Assembly (NCBI GenBank): GCA_024234215.1
Contig: JACKOQ010000006.1
Coordinates: 62,001-126,000 of the forward strand
Length of the DNA stretch: 64,000 nt
Source: Pseudomonadales bacterium
Lineage (GTDB): Bacteria > Pseudomonadota > Gammaproteobacteria > Pseudomonadales > UBA5862
Direction of reading: 5' to 3'
Below the pieces are notes generated by a model, which was given only the letters and a program-made list of their open reading frames with translations, was not told the DNA's origin and did no database searches. Every line of letters starts with the position of its first letter. Within the stretch, counting starts at the first letter, position 1. The translations under genes and the position numbers were made by a program. Shown piece by piece: positions 45,515-53,426 of the stretch.

Positions 45515-46508
45515 TCCCCAGCCCGCAGCGCCGATTGCGCTGACCTGCGGCGAGCCGGCCGGCATCGGCCCCGACCTCGCCGTCATGGTGGCGCAGCGCC
45601 CGACACTGCCGCCGCTGGTGGCGATTGCCGACCCGGAACTGCTGTCAAGCCGCGCCCGGCTGCTGGGGCTGCCGCTGCAGCTCAAGCCGTGGCAGACAGG
45701 CCTCGATGCCGGCCAGCACACGGCGGGAGAGCTGTGGGTGACACCGCTGCCACTGAAGCGCCCGGCGCGTCCCGGTCAGCTCGACCCGCTCAACAGCGAC
45801 TATGTGCTCCAGAGCCTGCGCGACGCCGCCGAGGGGGCACTGAGCGGTCGCTTTGCCGCACTGGTGACCGCACCAGTGCAGAAGAGCGTGATCAATGACG
45901 CTGGACACCCCTTCAGTGGCCACACCGAATTCTTTGCCGAACTGGCCGGCGTCGAGCGGGTGGTGATGATGCTCGCCTGCCCACAGCTGCGGGTGGCGCT
46001 GGTCACCACCCACCTGCCGCTGTGCGCGGTGCCGGCTGCGATCACCGCGACCGTGCTCGACAGCACGCTGCGGATCGTTGATGCCGAGCTGCGCCGCAAG
46101 TTCGGCATCAACGATCCCCGACTGCTGGTCGCCGGCCTCAACCCCCATGCCGGCGAAGGGGGTCACCTGGGCCGCGAGGAGATCGAGGTGATCACCCCGG
46201 TGCTCGAACGACTGCGTGGCGAGGGAATGCGTCTCGAAGGCCCACTGCCGGCCGACACCCTCTTCACTCCGCCCTACCTCGCCCGTGCCGACGCGGTGGT
46301 GGCGATGTACCACGACCAGGGATTGCCGGTGCTGAAGGCGCTGGGGTTTGGCGAAGCGGTCAACATCACCTTGGGCCTGCCCTTCATCCGCACCTCGGTC
46401 GACCATGGCACGGCACTCGACTTGGCCGGCACCGGCCGGGCCCGGGTCGACAGCCTGCTGGCCGCCATCGACTGTGCCAGACAACTGACCGGCACCGCAC
46501 GACCGTGA
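45495..46508 (+). CDS. pdxA: 4-hydroxythreonine-4-phosphate dehydrogenase
   Basis: 337 residues from ATG 45495, overlapping surA by 20 bp; an ATG nine bases earlier is also possible. Features are LTCGEPAGIGPDL, the substrate segment GHTEFFAE, and metal ligands in NPHAGEGGHLGREE, YHDQGLPVLKAL and TSVDHGTALDLAG. It acts in pyridoxal 5'-phosphate synthesis. The next gene rsmA starts at a GTG overlapping its stop (GTGA), so translation is coupled. Confidence 0.96.
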   Translation: MSNFSSNPQPAAPIALTCGEPAGIGPDLAVMVAQRPTLPPLVAIADPELLSSRARLLGLPLQLKPWQTGLDAGQHTAGELWVTPLPLKRPARPGQLDPLNSDYVLQSLRDAAEGALSGRFAALVTAPVQKSVINDAGHPFSGHTEFFAELAGVERVVMMLACPQLRVALVTTHLPLCAVPAAITATVLDSTLRIVDAELRRKFGINDPRLLVAGLNPHAGEGGHLGREEIEVITPVLERLRGEGMRLEGPLPADTLFTPPYLARADAVVAMYHDQGLPVLKALGFGEAVNITLGLPFIRTSVDHGTALDLAGTGRARVDSLLAAIDCARQLTGTARP

Positions 46509-47311
46509 GCAACGGACACCGGCCCCGCAAGCGCTTTGGTCAGCATTTTCTGCATGACCGCGCGACGCTGGCGCAAATCCACAGCAGCGTTGCGCCCACC
46601 CCGGCCGACCACCTGGTGGAGATCGGGCCCGGCACCGGCGCCCTCACCGAGCTGTTCGCCCCCGCCGCCCGCCGGCTTGATCTGATCGAGATCGACCGCG
46701 ACCTGGTGCTGATGTTGCAGCGGAAGTTCGCCGCCCTGCCTCAGCTGCGGCTCCATCAGGCCGATGCCCTGCGGTTCGACTTCACCAGACTGGTCATCGA
46801 TCGACCACTGCGCATCATCGGCAACCTGCCCTACAACATCTCCACGCCGCTGCTCTTTCACCTGATCGAACAGGCCGCATCGATTCAGGACATGCACTTT
46901 CTGCTGCAGAAAGAGGTGGTCGACCGGCTCGCCGCCGCGCCAGCCAGTGCCGACTATGGCCGCTTGAGCGTGATGGTGCAGTACCACTGCCTGATCGAAC
47001 CACTGTTCGACGTGCCGCCCGAAGCCTTTTCGCCACCCCCGCGGGTCGATTCACGCGTGGTGCGCATCACTCCGCTGCGGCAGCGGCCGGTACAGGCCCG
47101 CGATGAGCGACGACTCGCCGAGGTGGTGCGCGTGGCCTTCACCCAGCGCCGCAAGAAGATCAGGAATGCGCTAGAATCGCTGATCGATGGCAACCGTCTG
47201 CAACAGATCGGCATCGACCCCGCGCTGCGACCCGATCAGCTCGATCTGCTCGACTTCGTGGCCATCAGTGACTTTCTGACCCCTCAGGACGACAGCGCGC
47301 GTGACCAGTGA
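46505..47311 (+). CDS. rsmA: 16S rRNA (adenine1518-N6/adenine1519-N6)-dimethyltransferase
   Basis: 268 residues from a GTG that overlaps the pdxA stop. The SAM-binding and catalytic motifs are RKRFGQHFLHD, VEIGPGTGALTE and GNLPYNISTPLLFHL (NLPY motif). It dimethylates A1518/A1519 in helix 45 of 16S rRNA, a kasugamycin-sensitivity site. It has the standard operon position between pdxA and apaG. Confidence 0.96.
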   Translation: MSNGHRPRKRFGQHFLHDRATLAQIHSSVAPTPADHLVEIGPGTGALTELFAPAARRLDLIEIDRDLVLMLQRKFAALPQLRLHQADALRFDFTRLVIDRPLRIIGNLPYNISTPLLFHLIEQAASIQDMHFLLQKEVVDRLAAAPASADYGRLSVMVQYHCLIEPLFDVPPEAFSPPPRVDSRVVRITPLRQRPVQARDERRLAEVVRVAFTQRRKKIRNALESLIDGNRLQQIGIDPALRPDQLDLLDFVAISDFLTPQDDSARDQ

Positions 47312-47726
47312 TGCCCAAATGAGATCGACCGATACCATCCCCGAGCCGATCGATGACCGCTACCACATCCGCACCGCAGTGCAGACCCGTTATCTGCCCG
47401 AGCAGTCCGAACCCGAGCGCAACCGCTTCGTCTTCGCCTACACCATCACCCTCACCAATGAGGGCAGCATCGGCGCACAACTGATCAGCCGCCACTGGAT
47501 CATCACCGACGGCGAAGCCCAAGTGCAGGAGGTGAAAGGCGAAGGGGTGGTCGGTGAACAGCCCCATCTGTCACCGGGCAAGAGCTACCGCTACAGCAGT
47601 GGCACCATTCTCGGCACCGAAGTCGGCACCATGCAGGGCAGCTACCAGATGGTGAGCGACGACGGTACCCGGTTCGATGCCCTCATCGCCCCGTTCACGC
47701 TGGCGCGGCCACACGCGCTGCACTGA
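47301..47726 (+). CDS. apaG: ApaG/CorD protein (Co2+/Mg2+ efflux-associated fold)
   Basis: 141 residues from a GTG overlapping the rsmA stop; an ATG at 47319 would give 135. It matches the ApaG beta-sandwich family: FVFAYTITLTNEGSIGAQLISRHW, ITDGEAQVQEVKGEGVVGEQPHL, and YRYSSGTILGTEVGTMQGSYQM. ApaG is linked genetically to ApaH and to cobalt resistance but its biochemical role is unsettled. It is upstream of apaH as in E. coli. Confidence 0.94.
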   Translation: MTSDAQMRSTDTIPEPIDDRYHIRTAVQTRYLPEQSEPERNRFVFAYTITLTNEGSIGAQLISRHWIITDGEAQVQEVKGEGVVGEQPHLSPGKSYRYSSGTILGTEVGTMQGSYQMVSDDGTRFDALIAPFTLARPHALH

Positions 47727-47753
47727 TCCAGCGCCTCGACGGTGAACTGAACA

Positions 47754-48584
47754 GTGGCCACCTACGCCGTCGGCGACATCCAGGGTTGCTACGACCCACT
47801 CAACCGCCTGCTCGACGCCTGCCACTTCGACCCGGCGGCCGATCAACTCTGGGTGGTGGGCGACATGGTCAACCGCGGTCCCGACTCGCTGGCCACCCTG
47901 CGCCTGCTCCAGTCGCTCGACCGCTGCGTGGTGGCCGTGCTGGGCAACCATGACCTGCACCTGCTCGCGGTGGCGCTCGATAACCCGCCCCAGCAGAGCA
48001 ACCCGACCCTGAAGCAACTGCTCGAAGCCAAGGACCGTGCGCCCCTGCTCGACTGGCTGCGCCAGCGTCCTTTCCTGCACGAGGCGCTGATCGAGACCGA
48101 ATCCGGTCCTGAGCAAATGGTGATGACCCATGCCGGCATCCCGCCGATCTGGAGCCTCACCGAAGCCAGATCACATGCCCAGGAGGCAGCAGAACTGCTG
48201 CGCGGCAAAAACCATCCGCGCTATCTGCGCGGCATGTATGGCAACAAACCCGACCGCTGGAGCCCGCAACTGACCGGCATCGCCCGCTTTCGCGCCATCA
48301 CCAACTACTTCACCCGCATGCGCTTCTGCGCCGCCGATGGCCGCCTCGAACTGACCGTCAAGGAGAGCAGCGCCGCCGCCCCGCGCGGTTTCGCCCCCTG
48401 GTTCACGCTGCCGATGCGACATGATGAGCCGCCCTACACACTGCTGTTCGGCCACTGGGCCGCCCTCGACGGCCACACCGGCCGCAACGACCGGCTGGCG
48501 CTCGACACCGGCTGCGTCTGGGGCCGGCGCATGACGATGCTGCGGCTCGAAGACCGCCACCCGTTCACGGTCGCCTGCCGCTGA
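47754..48584 (+). CDS. apaH: symmetrical diadenosine-tetraphosphatase
   Basis: 276 residues from a GTG. Metallophosphatase motifs are GDIQGCYD, GDMVNRGPDS and GNHD (LGNHDLHLL), with further His ligands in MTHAGIPP and FGHWAA. It hydrolyses Ap4A to two ADP and also removes Np4-type RNA caps in enterobacteria. It is the last gene of the lptD operon. Confidence 0.95.
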   Translation: MATYAVGDIQGCYDPLNRLLDACHFDPAADQLWVVGDMVNRGPDSLATLRLLQSLDRCVVAVLGNHDLHLLAVALDNPPQQSNPTLKQLLEAKDRAPLLDWLRQRPFLHEALIETESGPEQMVMTHAGIPPIWSLTEARSHAQEAAELLRGKNHPRYLRGMYGNKPDRWSPQLTGIARFRAITNYFTRMRFCAADGRLELTVKESSAAAPRGFAPWFTLPMRHDEPPYTLLFGHWAALDGHTGRNDRLALDTGCVWGRRMTMLRLEDRHPFTVACR

Positions 48585-48909
48585 CGGCCAGCGTCGCTTG
48601 CCACACGCGGGCGTGACCGCGTCCCGGCGCCATCACACGGCGGCGCGTGATTCCATTGGTCCTGGTGGCCCAAAAGATCGATCCCTGTCGAGCGATTTCG
48701 CAACAGCCGTGACACTGAAAAAAGATTCCAGAGCATGGGCGCCCTGAAAGGCCTGGATTGACGAAAGTCGGCGGGGTATGTCTCGCGCCGGCCGCGAATG
48801 TTCAGGATGACCGCGGCCGGGCAAAGCGTGTCGTGTGTCTGCGAACAGGAGCGGCCTGATCGGCCGAAGCAGGCTGACGGGCCAGCGACCCGTCAGCCCA
48901 AGGCGGGGA
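48585..48909. other. intergenic region after apaH, with three perfect stem-loops
   Basis: No credible gene in 325 bp. Three GC-rich hairpins stand in a row: CCGGCCGCG/CGCGGCCGG (48788-48796 with 48812-48820), CGGCC-TGAT-CGGCCG near 48852-48866, and GGCTGACGGG/CCCGTCAGCC (48872-48881 with 48889-48898). None has an adjacent T-run on either strand. They follow the apaH transcript on the plus strand and the DUF35 transcript on the minus strand, so they may mark convergent 3' ends. Confidence 0.6.
48872..48898 (-). terminator. hairpin downstream of the DUF35/aldolase operon, no U-tract
   Basis: A perfect 10-bp GC-rich stem 11 bp past the DUF35 stop (minus strand). Without a U-run it may act only as a 3'-end barrier to exonucleases, or mark a Rho-dependent end. 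Confidence 0.35.
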
Positions 48910-49359
48910 TTACACCAACTTCCACTGCACCAGTGTGAAGGGATTTTTGGGGTCTTCGTTGTGCTCTTCATAGACTGCTTCGACGGCACTGCCGATGATC
49001 ACCTCCTGCCGTCCATCGCCCAGCAGGTTGCCGACCATGCGGACATTGCCGGCCTGCGGCAGTTCGATCAGCACCACCAGATAGGGGCCACGCTCCTTCA
49101 GCACCGGGTGCACCGGGTGCCAGATGCGCTCGTAGCTGTAGATGCGGCCCGTGCCGGCCACTTCGGCCCAGCCGAGGTCGAAGGAGTGGCAGTGGTTGCA
49201 GATCTGTTCCGGTCCCCACTGGTACTGCTTGCACTGGTTGCAGCGCTGCACCATCAGCTTGTGGGCACGGGTGCCTTCCCAATAGGGCTTGTCGAGGCCA
49301 TCGTTGGCGGGCGCGGGAGCCGGAAGACCAACAGGCAGATAATAGGCGTTCGCGCTCAT
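48910..49359 (-). CDS. DUF35 OB-fold protein, partner of thiolase-fold enzyme 1
   Basis: 149 residues. The zinc-ribbon CNQCKQYQWGPEQICNHC (about residues 38-55) and OB-fold strands (GTGRIYSYERIWHPVHP) are the DUF35 pattern. The ATG overlaps the stop of the thiolase-fold gene as TGATG, with GAGGAGG before it, so the two are translationally coupled. DUF35 proteins bind acyl-CoA and form tight complexes with SCP2-thiolase-fold enzymes (for example with Ltp2 in steroid side-chain breakdown). Confidence 0.88.
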   Translation of the reverse strand: MSANAYYLPVGLPAPAPANDGLDKPYWEGTRAHKLMVQRCNQCKQYQWGPEQICNHCHSFDLGWAEVAGTGRIYSYERIWHPVHPVLKERGPYLVVLIELPQAGNVRMVGNLLGDGRQEVIIGSAVEAVYEEHNEDPKNPFTLVQWKLV

Positions 49360-50540
49360 CAGAGAACCTCCTCGGTGCCGTAGATACAGGTGCTGACCGG
49401 TGAAACCATCGGACCGGCGGCCGCCAGTGCTACCTTGGCGTTGGCCACCTGGTTGGTGGATTGACCGCGCAACTGGCGGATCGCCTCGATCTGCAGACCC
49501 AACCCATGCATGTAGCACTCGGCCAGGTTGCCGCCGCTGGTGTTGAGCGGCAGCTTGCCACCGACCACCAGGTTCTCCAGCTTGAAGAACTCATTGGCCT
49601 CTTCGGGGGTGCAGAGGTTGTGCTCGATCATCGTCATCAGCACGCCGCCGGTGAAGTTCTCGTAGATCTGCGCGACGTCGACATCCTTGGCAGTGACGCC
49701 GGCCATCTCGTACATGCGGGCCGTCAACTGGGTGAAGTTCGACGAACCGTAATCACCGGCGTTGTGGACCGGGGCGCCGGCACGGTGGCCGGAACCCTGG
49801 GCCGCGCCCAGCAGATAGACCGGCTTCTGCTTCATGTCGCGGGCCCGCTCGGGCGAGGTGAGGATGATCGCCGCGGCGCCATCGTTCTCCATGCAGCAGT
49901 CATAGAGGTGGAAGTAGGGCTCGACGATCCAGCGCGACTGGTCATACTTCTCTTCGGTCAGCGGCTTGCCATACATGATGGCGCGCGGGTTGTTCTGCGC
50001 ATGGTGGTAGGAGGCCATCGAGATGGCACGCAATGTGTTGGGTCCGATCTTGTGGTCATGCATGAAGCGCACGACCTTCATCGCGAACGACTGGGCCGGC
50101 GACATCAGACCATAGGGCGCGGTGTAGGCGCGCTCACCCTGGGCGTAGGCTGCCGTCGAGCCCTGGCCAAAGCGGCCGAACTGGCCCTGGGCCAGTGCAC
50201 GGTAGGCCACCACCACATCGGCATAGCCGGCATGGATGGCCGCCGCCGCGTTGGAGATCGCACCGGCCGCGCCGCCGCCACCGCCACCCCACTGCATCAC
50301 CGACAGTCGCATCGTCGGAATGCCGAGCGCCGCCGACAGCCGGGTCGGGTCATTGCGGTCGTCACTGAAGGAGCAGAAGCCATCGATCTGCTTCGGGGAG
50401 ATTCCCGCATCCTCACAGGCCTTGAGAATGGCCTGCAAACCCAGTTTGAATTCGGCATCAGGGGATTCACCGCGCTTGTAGTAGGTGGTTTCACCCACCC
50501 CCACCACGGCGACCTGGCCACGAATGGAGCCTTTGCTCAT
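49359..50540 (-). CDS. SCP2-thiolase-fold enzyme without active-site Cys, Ltp2-like aldolase candidate
   Basis: 393 residues with a thiolase fold (N-terminal VAVVGVGETTYYKRGESP, SNAAAAIHAGYADVVV, DCCMENDGAAAIILTS). At the site of the nucleophilic Cys of thiolases there is only WGGGGGG (about residues 84-90). Where thiolases have GHPxG there is GGNLAECYMHG, and a second Tyr is in VAQIYENFTGG. Two such tyrosines with no Cys are the pattern reported for Ltp2 retro-aldolases. The downstream coupled DUF35 gene fits that reading. Predicted chemistry: C-C cleavage of a beta-hydroxy acyl-CoA; the substrate is unknown. Confidence 0.85.
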   Translation of the reverse strand: MSKGSIRGQVAVVGVGETTYYKRGESPDAEFKLGLQAILKACEDAGISPKQIDGFCSFSDDRNDPTRLSAALGIPTMRLSVMQWGGGGGGAAGAISNAAAAIHAGYADVVVAYRALAQGQFGRFGQGSTAAYAQGERAYTAPYGLMSPAQSFAMKVVRFMHDHKIGPNTLRAISMASYHHAQNNPRAIMYGKPLTEEKYDQSRWIVEPYFHLYDCCMENDGAAAIILTSPERARDMKQKPVYLLGAAQGSGHRAGAPVHNAGDYGSSNFTQLTARMYEMAGVTAKDVDVAQIYENFTGGVLMTMIEHNLCTPEEANEFFKLENLVVGGKLPLNTSGGNLAECYMHGLGLQIEAIRQLRGQSTNQVANAKVALAAAGPMVSPVSTCIYGTEEVL

Positions 50541-50635
50541 GGTCGATCGATCCTCATGTCATGGTGTGAAGGCAGCCCGGGCATGGACCATCCTGTCGAC
50601 GGCCCATGCCCGGACACTCGATTCACGCAGCCGTT

Positions 50636-51064
50636 CTACTGGCCGGCGCTGGCCGGCCGAAAGAGCGGTACAGTGAAATTCTCGGTCACCTGCTCGAAGC
50701 AGACCTCGAGCGGCATGTCGAGCCGCATCTGATCAACCGGTAGATCACGCAGGCCGCTGACCATGCGCACCCCCTCTTCCAGTTCGACCACGATGGCGGC
50801 GTAGGGCGCCTCGCCGGCAAAGCCGGGATGCAGCACCATGTGGCTGATGGTCCAGGAGAAGAGCTTGCCGCGGCCGCTCGACACCGCCCAATGCCAGTGG
50901 GGCGAGCCGCAGCCGGCGCATTGGTGGCGGGGCAGATGGCGCCAGCGGCCGCAGTCGTCGCAGCGCTGGAAGTGCAGGAAGCCGCTTTTGCACAGCTCCC
51001 AGAATTCACGGTTGAGCGGTTCGGTGGGGTTGGCCACCGGCTTGGGAATCTGATCGAATTTCAT
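50636..51064 (-). CDS. DUF35 OB-fold protein, partner of thiolase-fold enzyme 2
   Basis: 142 residues from ATG 51064 (AGGTG 8 nt upstream). It has the zinc-ribbon CDDCGRWRHLPRHQCAGCG (about 35-53) and OB-fold strands (GRGKLFSWTISHMV, YAAIVVELEEGVRMVSGL). It begins 7 bp after the stop of thiolase-fold enzyme 2, so each of the two thiolase-fold genes in this region has its own DUF35 partner. It is only distantly similar to the first DUF35 protein. Confidence 0.88.
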   Translation of the reverse strand: MKFDQIPKPVANPTEPLNREFWELCKSGFLHFQRCDDCGRWRHLPRHQCAGCGSPHWHWAVSSGRGKLFSWTISHMVLHPGFAGEAPYAAIVVELEEGVRMVSGLRDLPVDQMRLDMPLEVCFEQVTENFTVPLFRPASAGQ

Positions 51065-51071
51065 GGCTGTT

Positions 51072-52238
51072 TCACCTGCGCAGAATCGTGATGCTGCCGT
51101 CACCCAGATCGCCCCAGCCCGTCACCAGACCGATTTCGGCATCCTTGACCTGGGCGGCACCGCCATCGCCACGCAACTGGCGCACCGCCTCGACGACATG
51201 GTTGAGCCCCCAGACATGGGCCTGGCTCAGCAGGCCACCATGGGTGTTGAGTGGGTAGCGTCCACCCAGCTCGATCTGACCATCCTTGAGCCAGTCATGG
51301 GCACCACCCGGCGCGAAGTAACCCATGGCCTCGAGTTGCAGCAACACGACATAGGTGAAGCAGTCATACACCTGCAGAAAATCGACATCCTGCGGCTTGA
51401 TGCCGGCCATCTCGAAGGCCTTGGGCGCAGCGAAGCTGAGGCCGATGCGGAAGAAATCGGGCCGCGACGGGATGTCATCGGCCGGATAGGGGTGACCCTC
51501 GGCCGCACCCATGATGTAGACCGGCCGATGGCGCATGTCTTTGGCCATGTCGGCACGGCTCACCACCACGGCACAGGCGCCATCGGTCTCGAGACAGCAG
51601 TCGAACAGCCTGAAGGGCTCCGAGATCCAGCGGGCAGAGAGATACTGCTCCATCGACAGCGCCTGTTCGCGCATGAACGCACGCGGGTTGAGCTGGGCAT
51701 GCTTGCGACAGGCCAGCGCGATGTGGCCAGTCGCCTCGTCCGGTGTGTTGTGGAGCAGCTTGTGGCGGGTGGCGATCCAGGCGTACATCTGCACCGGTGC
51801 GGTGACGCCGTAAGGCAGATAGAAATCCTTCATCGTCTTCGCCAGCACGGTGATCTCGGCCGAGCGCCCCGGCGGGCGCCCCGGCTTCGGCCGCATCGCG
51901 GTGTAACCATTCCAGCCCAGCGGCACCAGCACATGCTTGGCCAGCCCGGCATGAATCGCAGCGGCGGCATGGCCCAGCGCCGCGTTGGGGCTGGCACCGC
52001 CCATGTTGATCGTCGAGGCATAGCGCAGGTCGGGCACGCCGAGGTTGGCGGCCAGCTCTTCGACGGTGGTGTAGGCCGGCGGCGCGATGATGCCATCGAT
52101 CTGCTGCGGTTTGAGGCCGGCATCGGCAATCGCGGTGCGCGATGCATCGAGCATCATCTCGATTTCGCTGCGGTCGGAACCCTTGACGTAATCGGTCTCA
52201 CCGATGCCGACGACGGCAGAGCGGTCGGTAAAGCTCAT
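51072..52238 (-). CDS. SCP2-thiolase-fold enzyme 2 without canonical Cys
   Basis: 388 residues: AVVGIGETDYVKG at the start, AAAAIHAGLAKHVLVPLGWNGYTAM, FDCCLETDGACAVVVS and LGGRYPLNTHGGLLSQAHVWGLNHVVEA. The canonical Cys position reads TINMGGASPNAAL, without Cys. It keeps a Tyr in LQVYDCFTYVV but has His (QAHVWG) where enzyme 1 has Tyr. It is therefore either a distinct aldolase/thiolase-like subfamily or a structural partner of enzyme 1. The leader has AATAACAA (52254-52261, minus strand) and AGGGAG before the ATG. Confidence 0.85.
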   Translation of the reverse strand: MSFTDRSAVVGIGETDYVKGSDRSEIEMMLDASRTAIADAGLKPQQIDGIIAPPAYTTVEELAANLGVPDLRYASTINMGGASPNAALGHAAAAIHAGLAKHVLVPLGWNGYTAMRPKPGRPPGRSAEITVLAKTMKDFYLPYGVTAPVQMYAWIATRHKLLHNTPDEATGHIALACRKHAQLNPRAFMREQALSMEQYLSARWISEPFRLFDCCLETDGACAVVVSRADMAKDMRHRPVYIMGAAEGHPYPADDIPSRPDFFRIGLSFAAPKAFEMAGIKPQDVDFLQVYDCFTYVVLLQLEAMGYFAPGGAHDWLKDGQIELGGRYPLNTHGGLLSQAHVWGLNHVVEAVRQLRGDGGAAQVKDAEIGLVTGWGDLGDGSITILRR

Positions 52239-52492
52239 GCGAACTCCCTGTCGTTGTTATTGTGTCCGCTGCCCTGTGCGCGGTGGCCCGCAAGCCTGCC
52301 AGAGCAACGCAAATCCATCCGAAGTAAACACGCAAAGGGGAAAGCAAGTCAATACGGCCTCCCTCCCCCCGCAGCCGGCCGATGCGCGGCAAGCCGGGCG
52401 GAAACGGTCACTTTCGCGGCATGGGTCACGGCACGCGGGACGCTTGTCGGCAGTTCGACTGGCGGCTTGCGTGAAACCGTCTAGGCTTGACT

Positions 52493-52614
52493 ACAGAGCA
52501 TGAGCGCGATCCGTTCCCATCCAGATTCGCGGATCGAACTTGGCTCGAATCGCTCTGTCTCATGATCGTCGGTGTCGTCACAGGGCCATGGCCATTGCGC
52601 CATGGCCCTTTTTT
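52493..52614 (+). ncRNA. candidate structured small RNA ending in an intrinsic terminator
   Basis: About 120 nt. Helix ACAGAGC (52493-52499) with GCTCTGT (52552-52558) encloses CGATCCG (52507-52513) with CGGATCG (52530-52536). A competing pairing CATGAG (52499-52504) with CTCATG (52559-52564) shares bases with the first helix. The 3' end is a perfect 10-bp terminator stem plus six T. There is no convincing promoter: TAGGCT at 52482-52487 is a weak -10. No open frame with a ribosome site explains the terminator. I do not recognise a known RNA family. Confidence 0.4.
52583..52614 (+). terminator. perfect intrinsic terminator on the plus strand
   Basis: GGGCCATGGC (52583-52592), loop CATTGC, GCCATGGCCC (52599-52608), then TTTTTT (52609-52614). 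The minus-strand reading has no T-run after the stem, so it does not serve the SDR gene that ends at 52632. Confidence 0.85.
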
Positions 52615-52631
52615 ATGTCTCACCCCTCCGC

Positions 52632-53384
52632 TCAGACCGTGGTGTAACCGCCATCGACCACCAGCTCGGCGCCATGCACGTAAGAAGATTCATCGCTGGC
52701 GAGGAACAGCACCGCCGCTGACACCTCCTGCGGCTCCGCCGGTCGACCCAGCAGAATGCCCTTGGAGATGTGGGCCGTCGCCTCGGGGTTGTCCAGTGCC
52801 GCCCTGGTCATGTTGGTGCGGATGACGCCGGGATGGACCGAGTTGACCCGGATGTTGAAGGGACGCAGATCGACCGCCGCCGCCTTGGTCATCAACCGCA
52901 CCGCGCCCTTGCTGGCCTGATAGGCCGCTGAACCCGCTGCACCGATCAGGCCATAGATCGAGGAGATGTTGACGATCGAACCACCTCCAGCGAGCTGCAT
53001 CCCCGGCAATACGCTCTTGCAGCCGAGAAAGACCCCGCGCACGTTGACCGAAAACAGCCGGTCCCACTCTTCGACCGTGGTCTCCTGCAGGCTCTTCGAC
53101 AGCAGCACGCCAGCGTTGTTGACCAGGATGTCGATCTTGCCGAAGCGGTCGATGCCACTCTGCACCACCTGCGTCCACTGCGACTCCTGCGCCACATCGT
53201 GCTGCAGCGCCAGCGCCTCGCCGCCACGGCCGACGATGGCGGCGCAGGTCGCCTCGACCGCCGCCTGATCGATGTCGGTGGCGATGATTCGGGCCCCTTC
53301 ACTGGCCATCAGCTCGGCATGGGCGCGCCCCATGCCGGCGCCGGCCCCGGTGATCAGGGCCACTTTCGTGCTCAATCGTCCCAT
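52632..53384 (-). CDS. short-chain dehydrogenase/reductase
   Basis: 250 residues, classical SDR. The cofactor motif is TGAGAGMGRAH, Asp after strand 2 (ATDIDQ) suggests NAD(H), and NNAG and the catalytic Ser...Tyr...Lys are present (NISSIYGL, then AYQASKGAV). The C-terminus VHGAELVVDGGYTTV is typical. It oxidises or reduces a hydroxyl/ketone; given the neighbouring CoA-thioester enzymes, a hydroxysteroid or 3-hydroxyacyl-CoA is conceivable, but no residue pattern fixes it. It lies 42 bp downstream of the MFS paralogue 3 gene and is probably in one transcript with it. Confidence 0.9.
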   Translation of the reverse strand: MGRLSTKVALITGAGAGMGRAHAELMASEGARIIATDIDQAAVEATCAAIVGRGGEALALQHDVAQESQWTQVVQSGIDRFGKIDILVNNAGVLLSKSLQETTVEEWDRLFSVNVRGVFLGCKSVLPGMQLAGGGSIVNISSIYGLIGAAGSAAYQASKGAVRLMTKAAAVDLRPFNIRVNSVHPGVIRTNMTRAALDNPEATAHISKGILLGRPAEPQEVSAAVLFLASDESSYVHGAELVVDGGYTTV

Positions 53385-53426
53385 TTTCAGGCTCCTTTCG
53401 TGTTGTGGTTTTTTCCGTCGATTCGA

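Larger units (their letters stand above)
52239..52631. other. 393-bp intergenic region upstream of the aldolase operon, holding a small-RNA candidate
   Basis: The first 30 bp are the minus-strand leader of thiolase-fold enzyme 2. From 52270 to 52480 no gene or clear repeat is visible; short open frames have no ribosome sites. The last 125 bp fold strongly and end in a plus-strand intrinsic terminator (described separately), although no protein gene on the plus strand needs one. Confidence 0.6.

Noticed and set aside
44141..45721. 526-residue open frame opposite surA/pdxA
   Set aside because: It spans two conserved plus-strand genes and is a GC-rich shadow.
48780..48900. CRISPR-like or tRNA-like repeats
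   Set aside because: The hairpins differ in sequence, have no regular spacers and no cloverleaf or conserved T-loop.
52487..52825. Plus-strand open frame starting at TTG 52487
   Set aside because: It runs through the terminator hairpin and into the antisense of an SDR, with no ribosome site or family resemblance.
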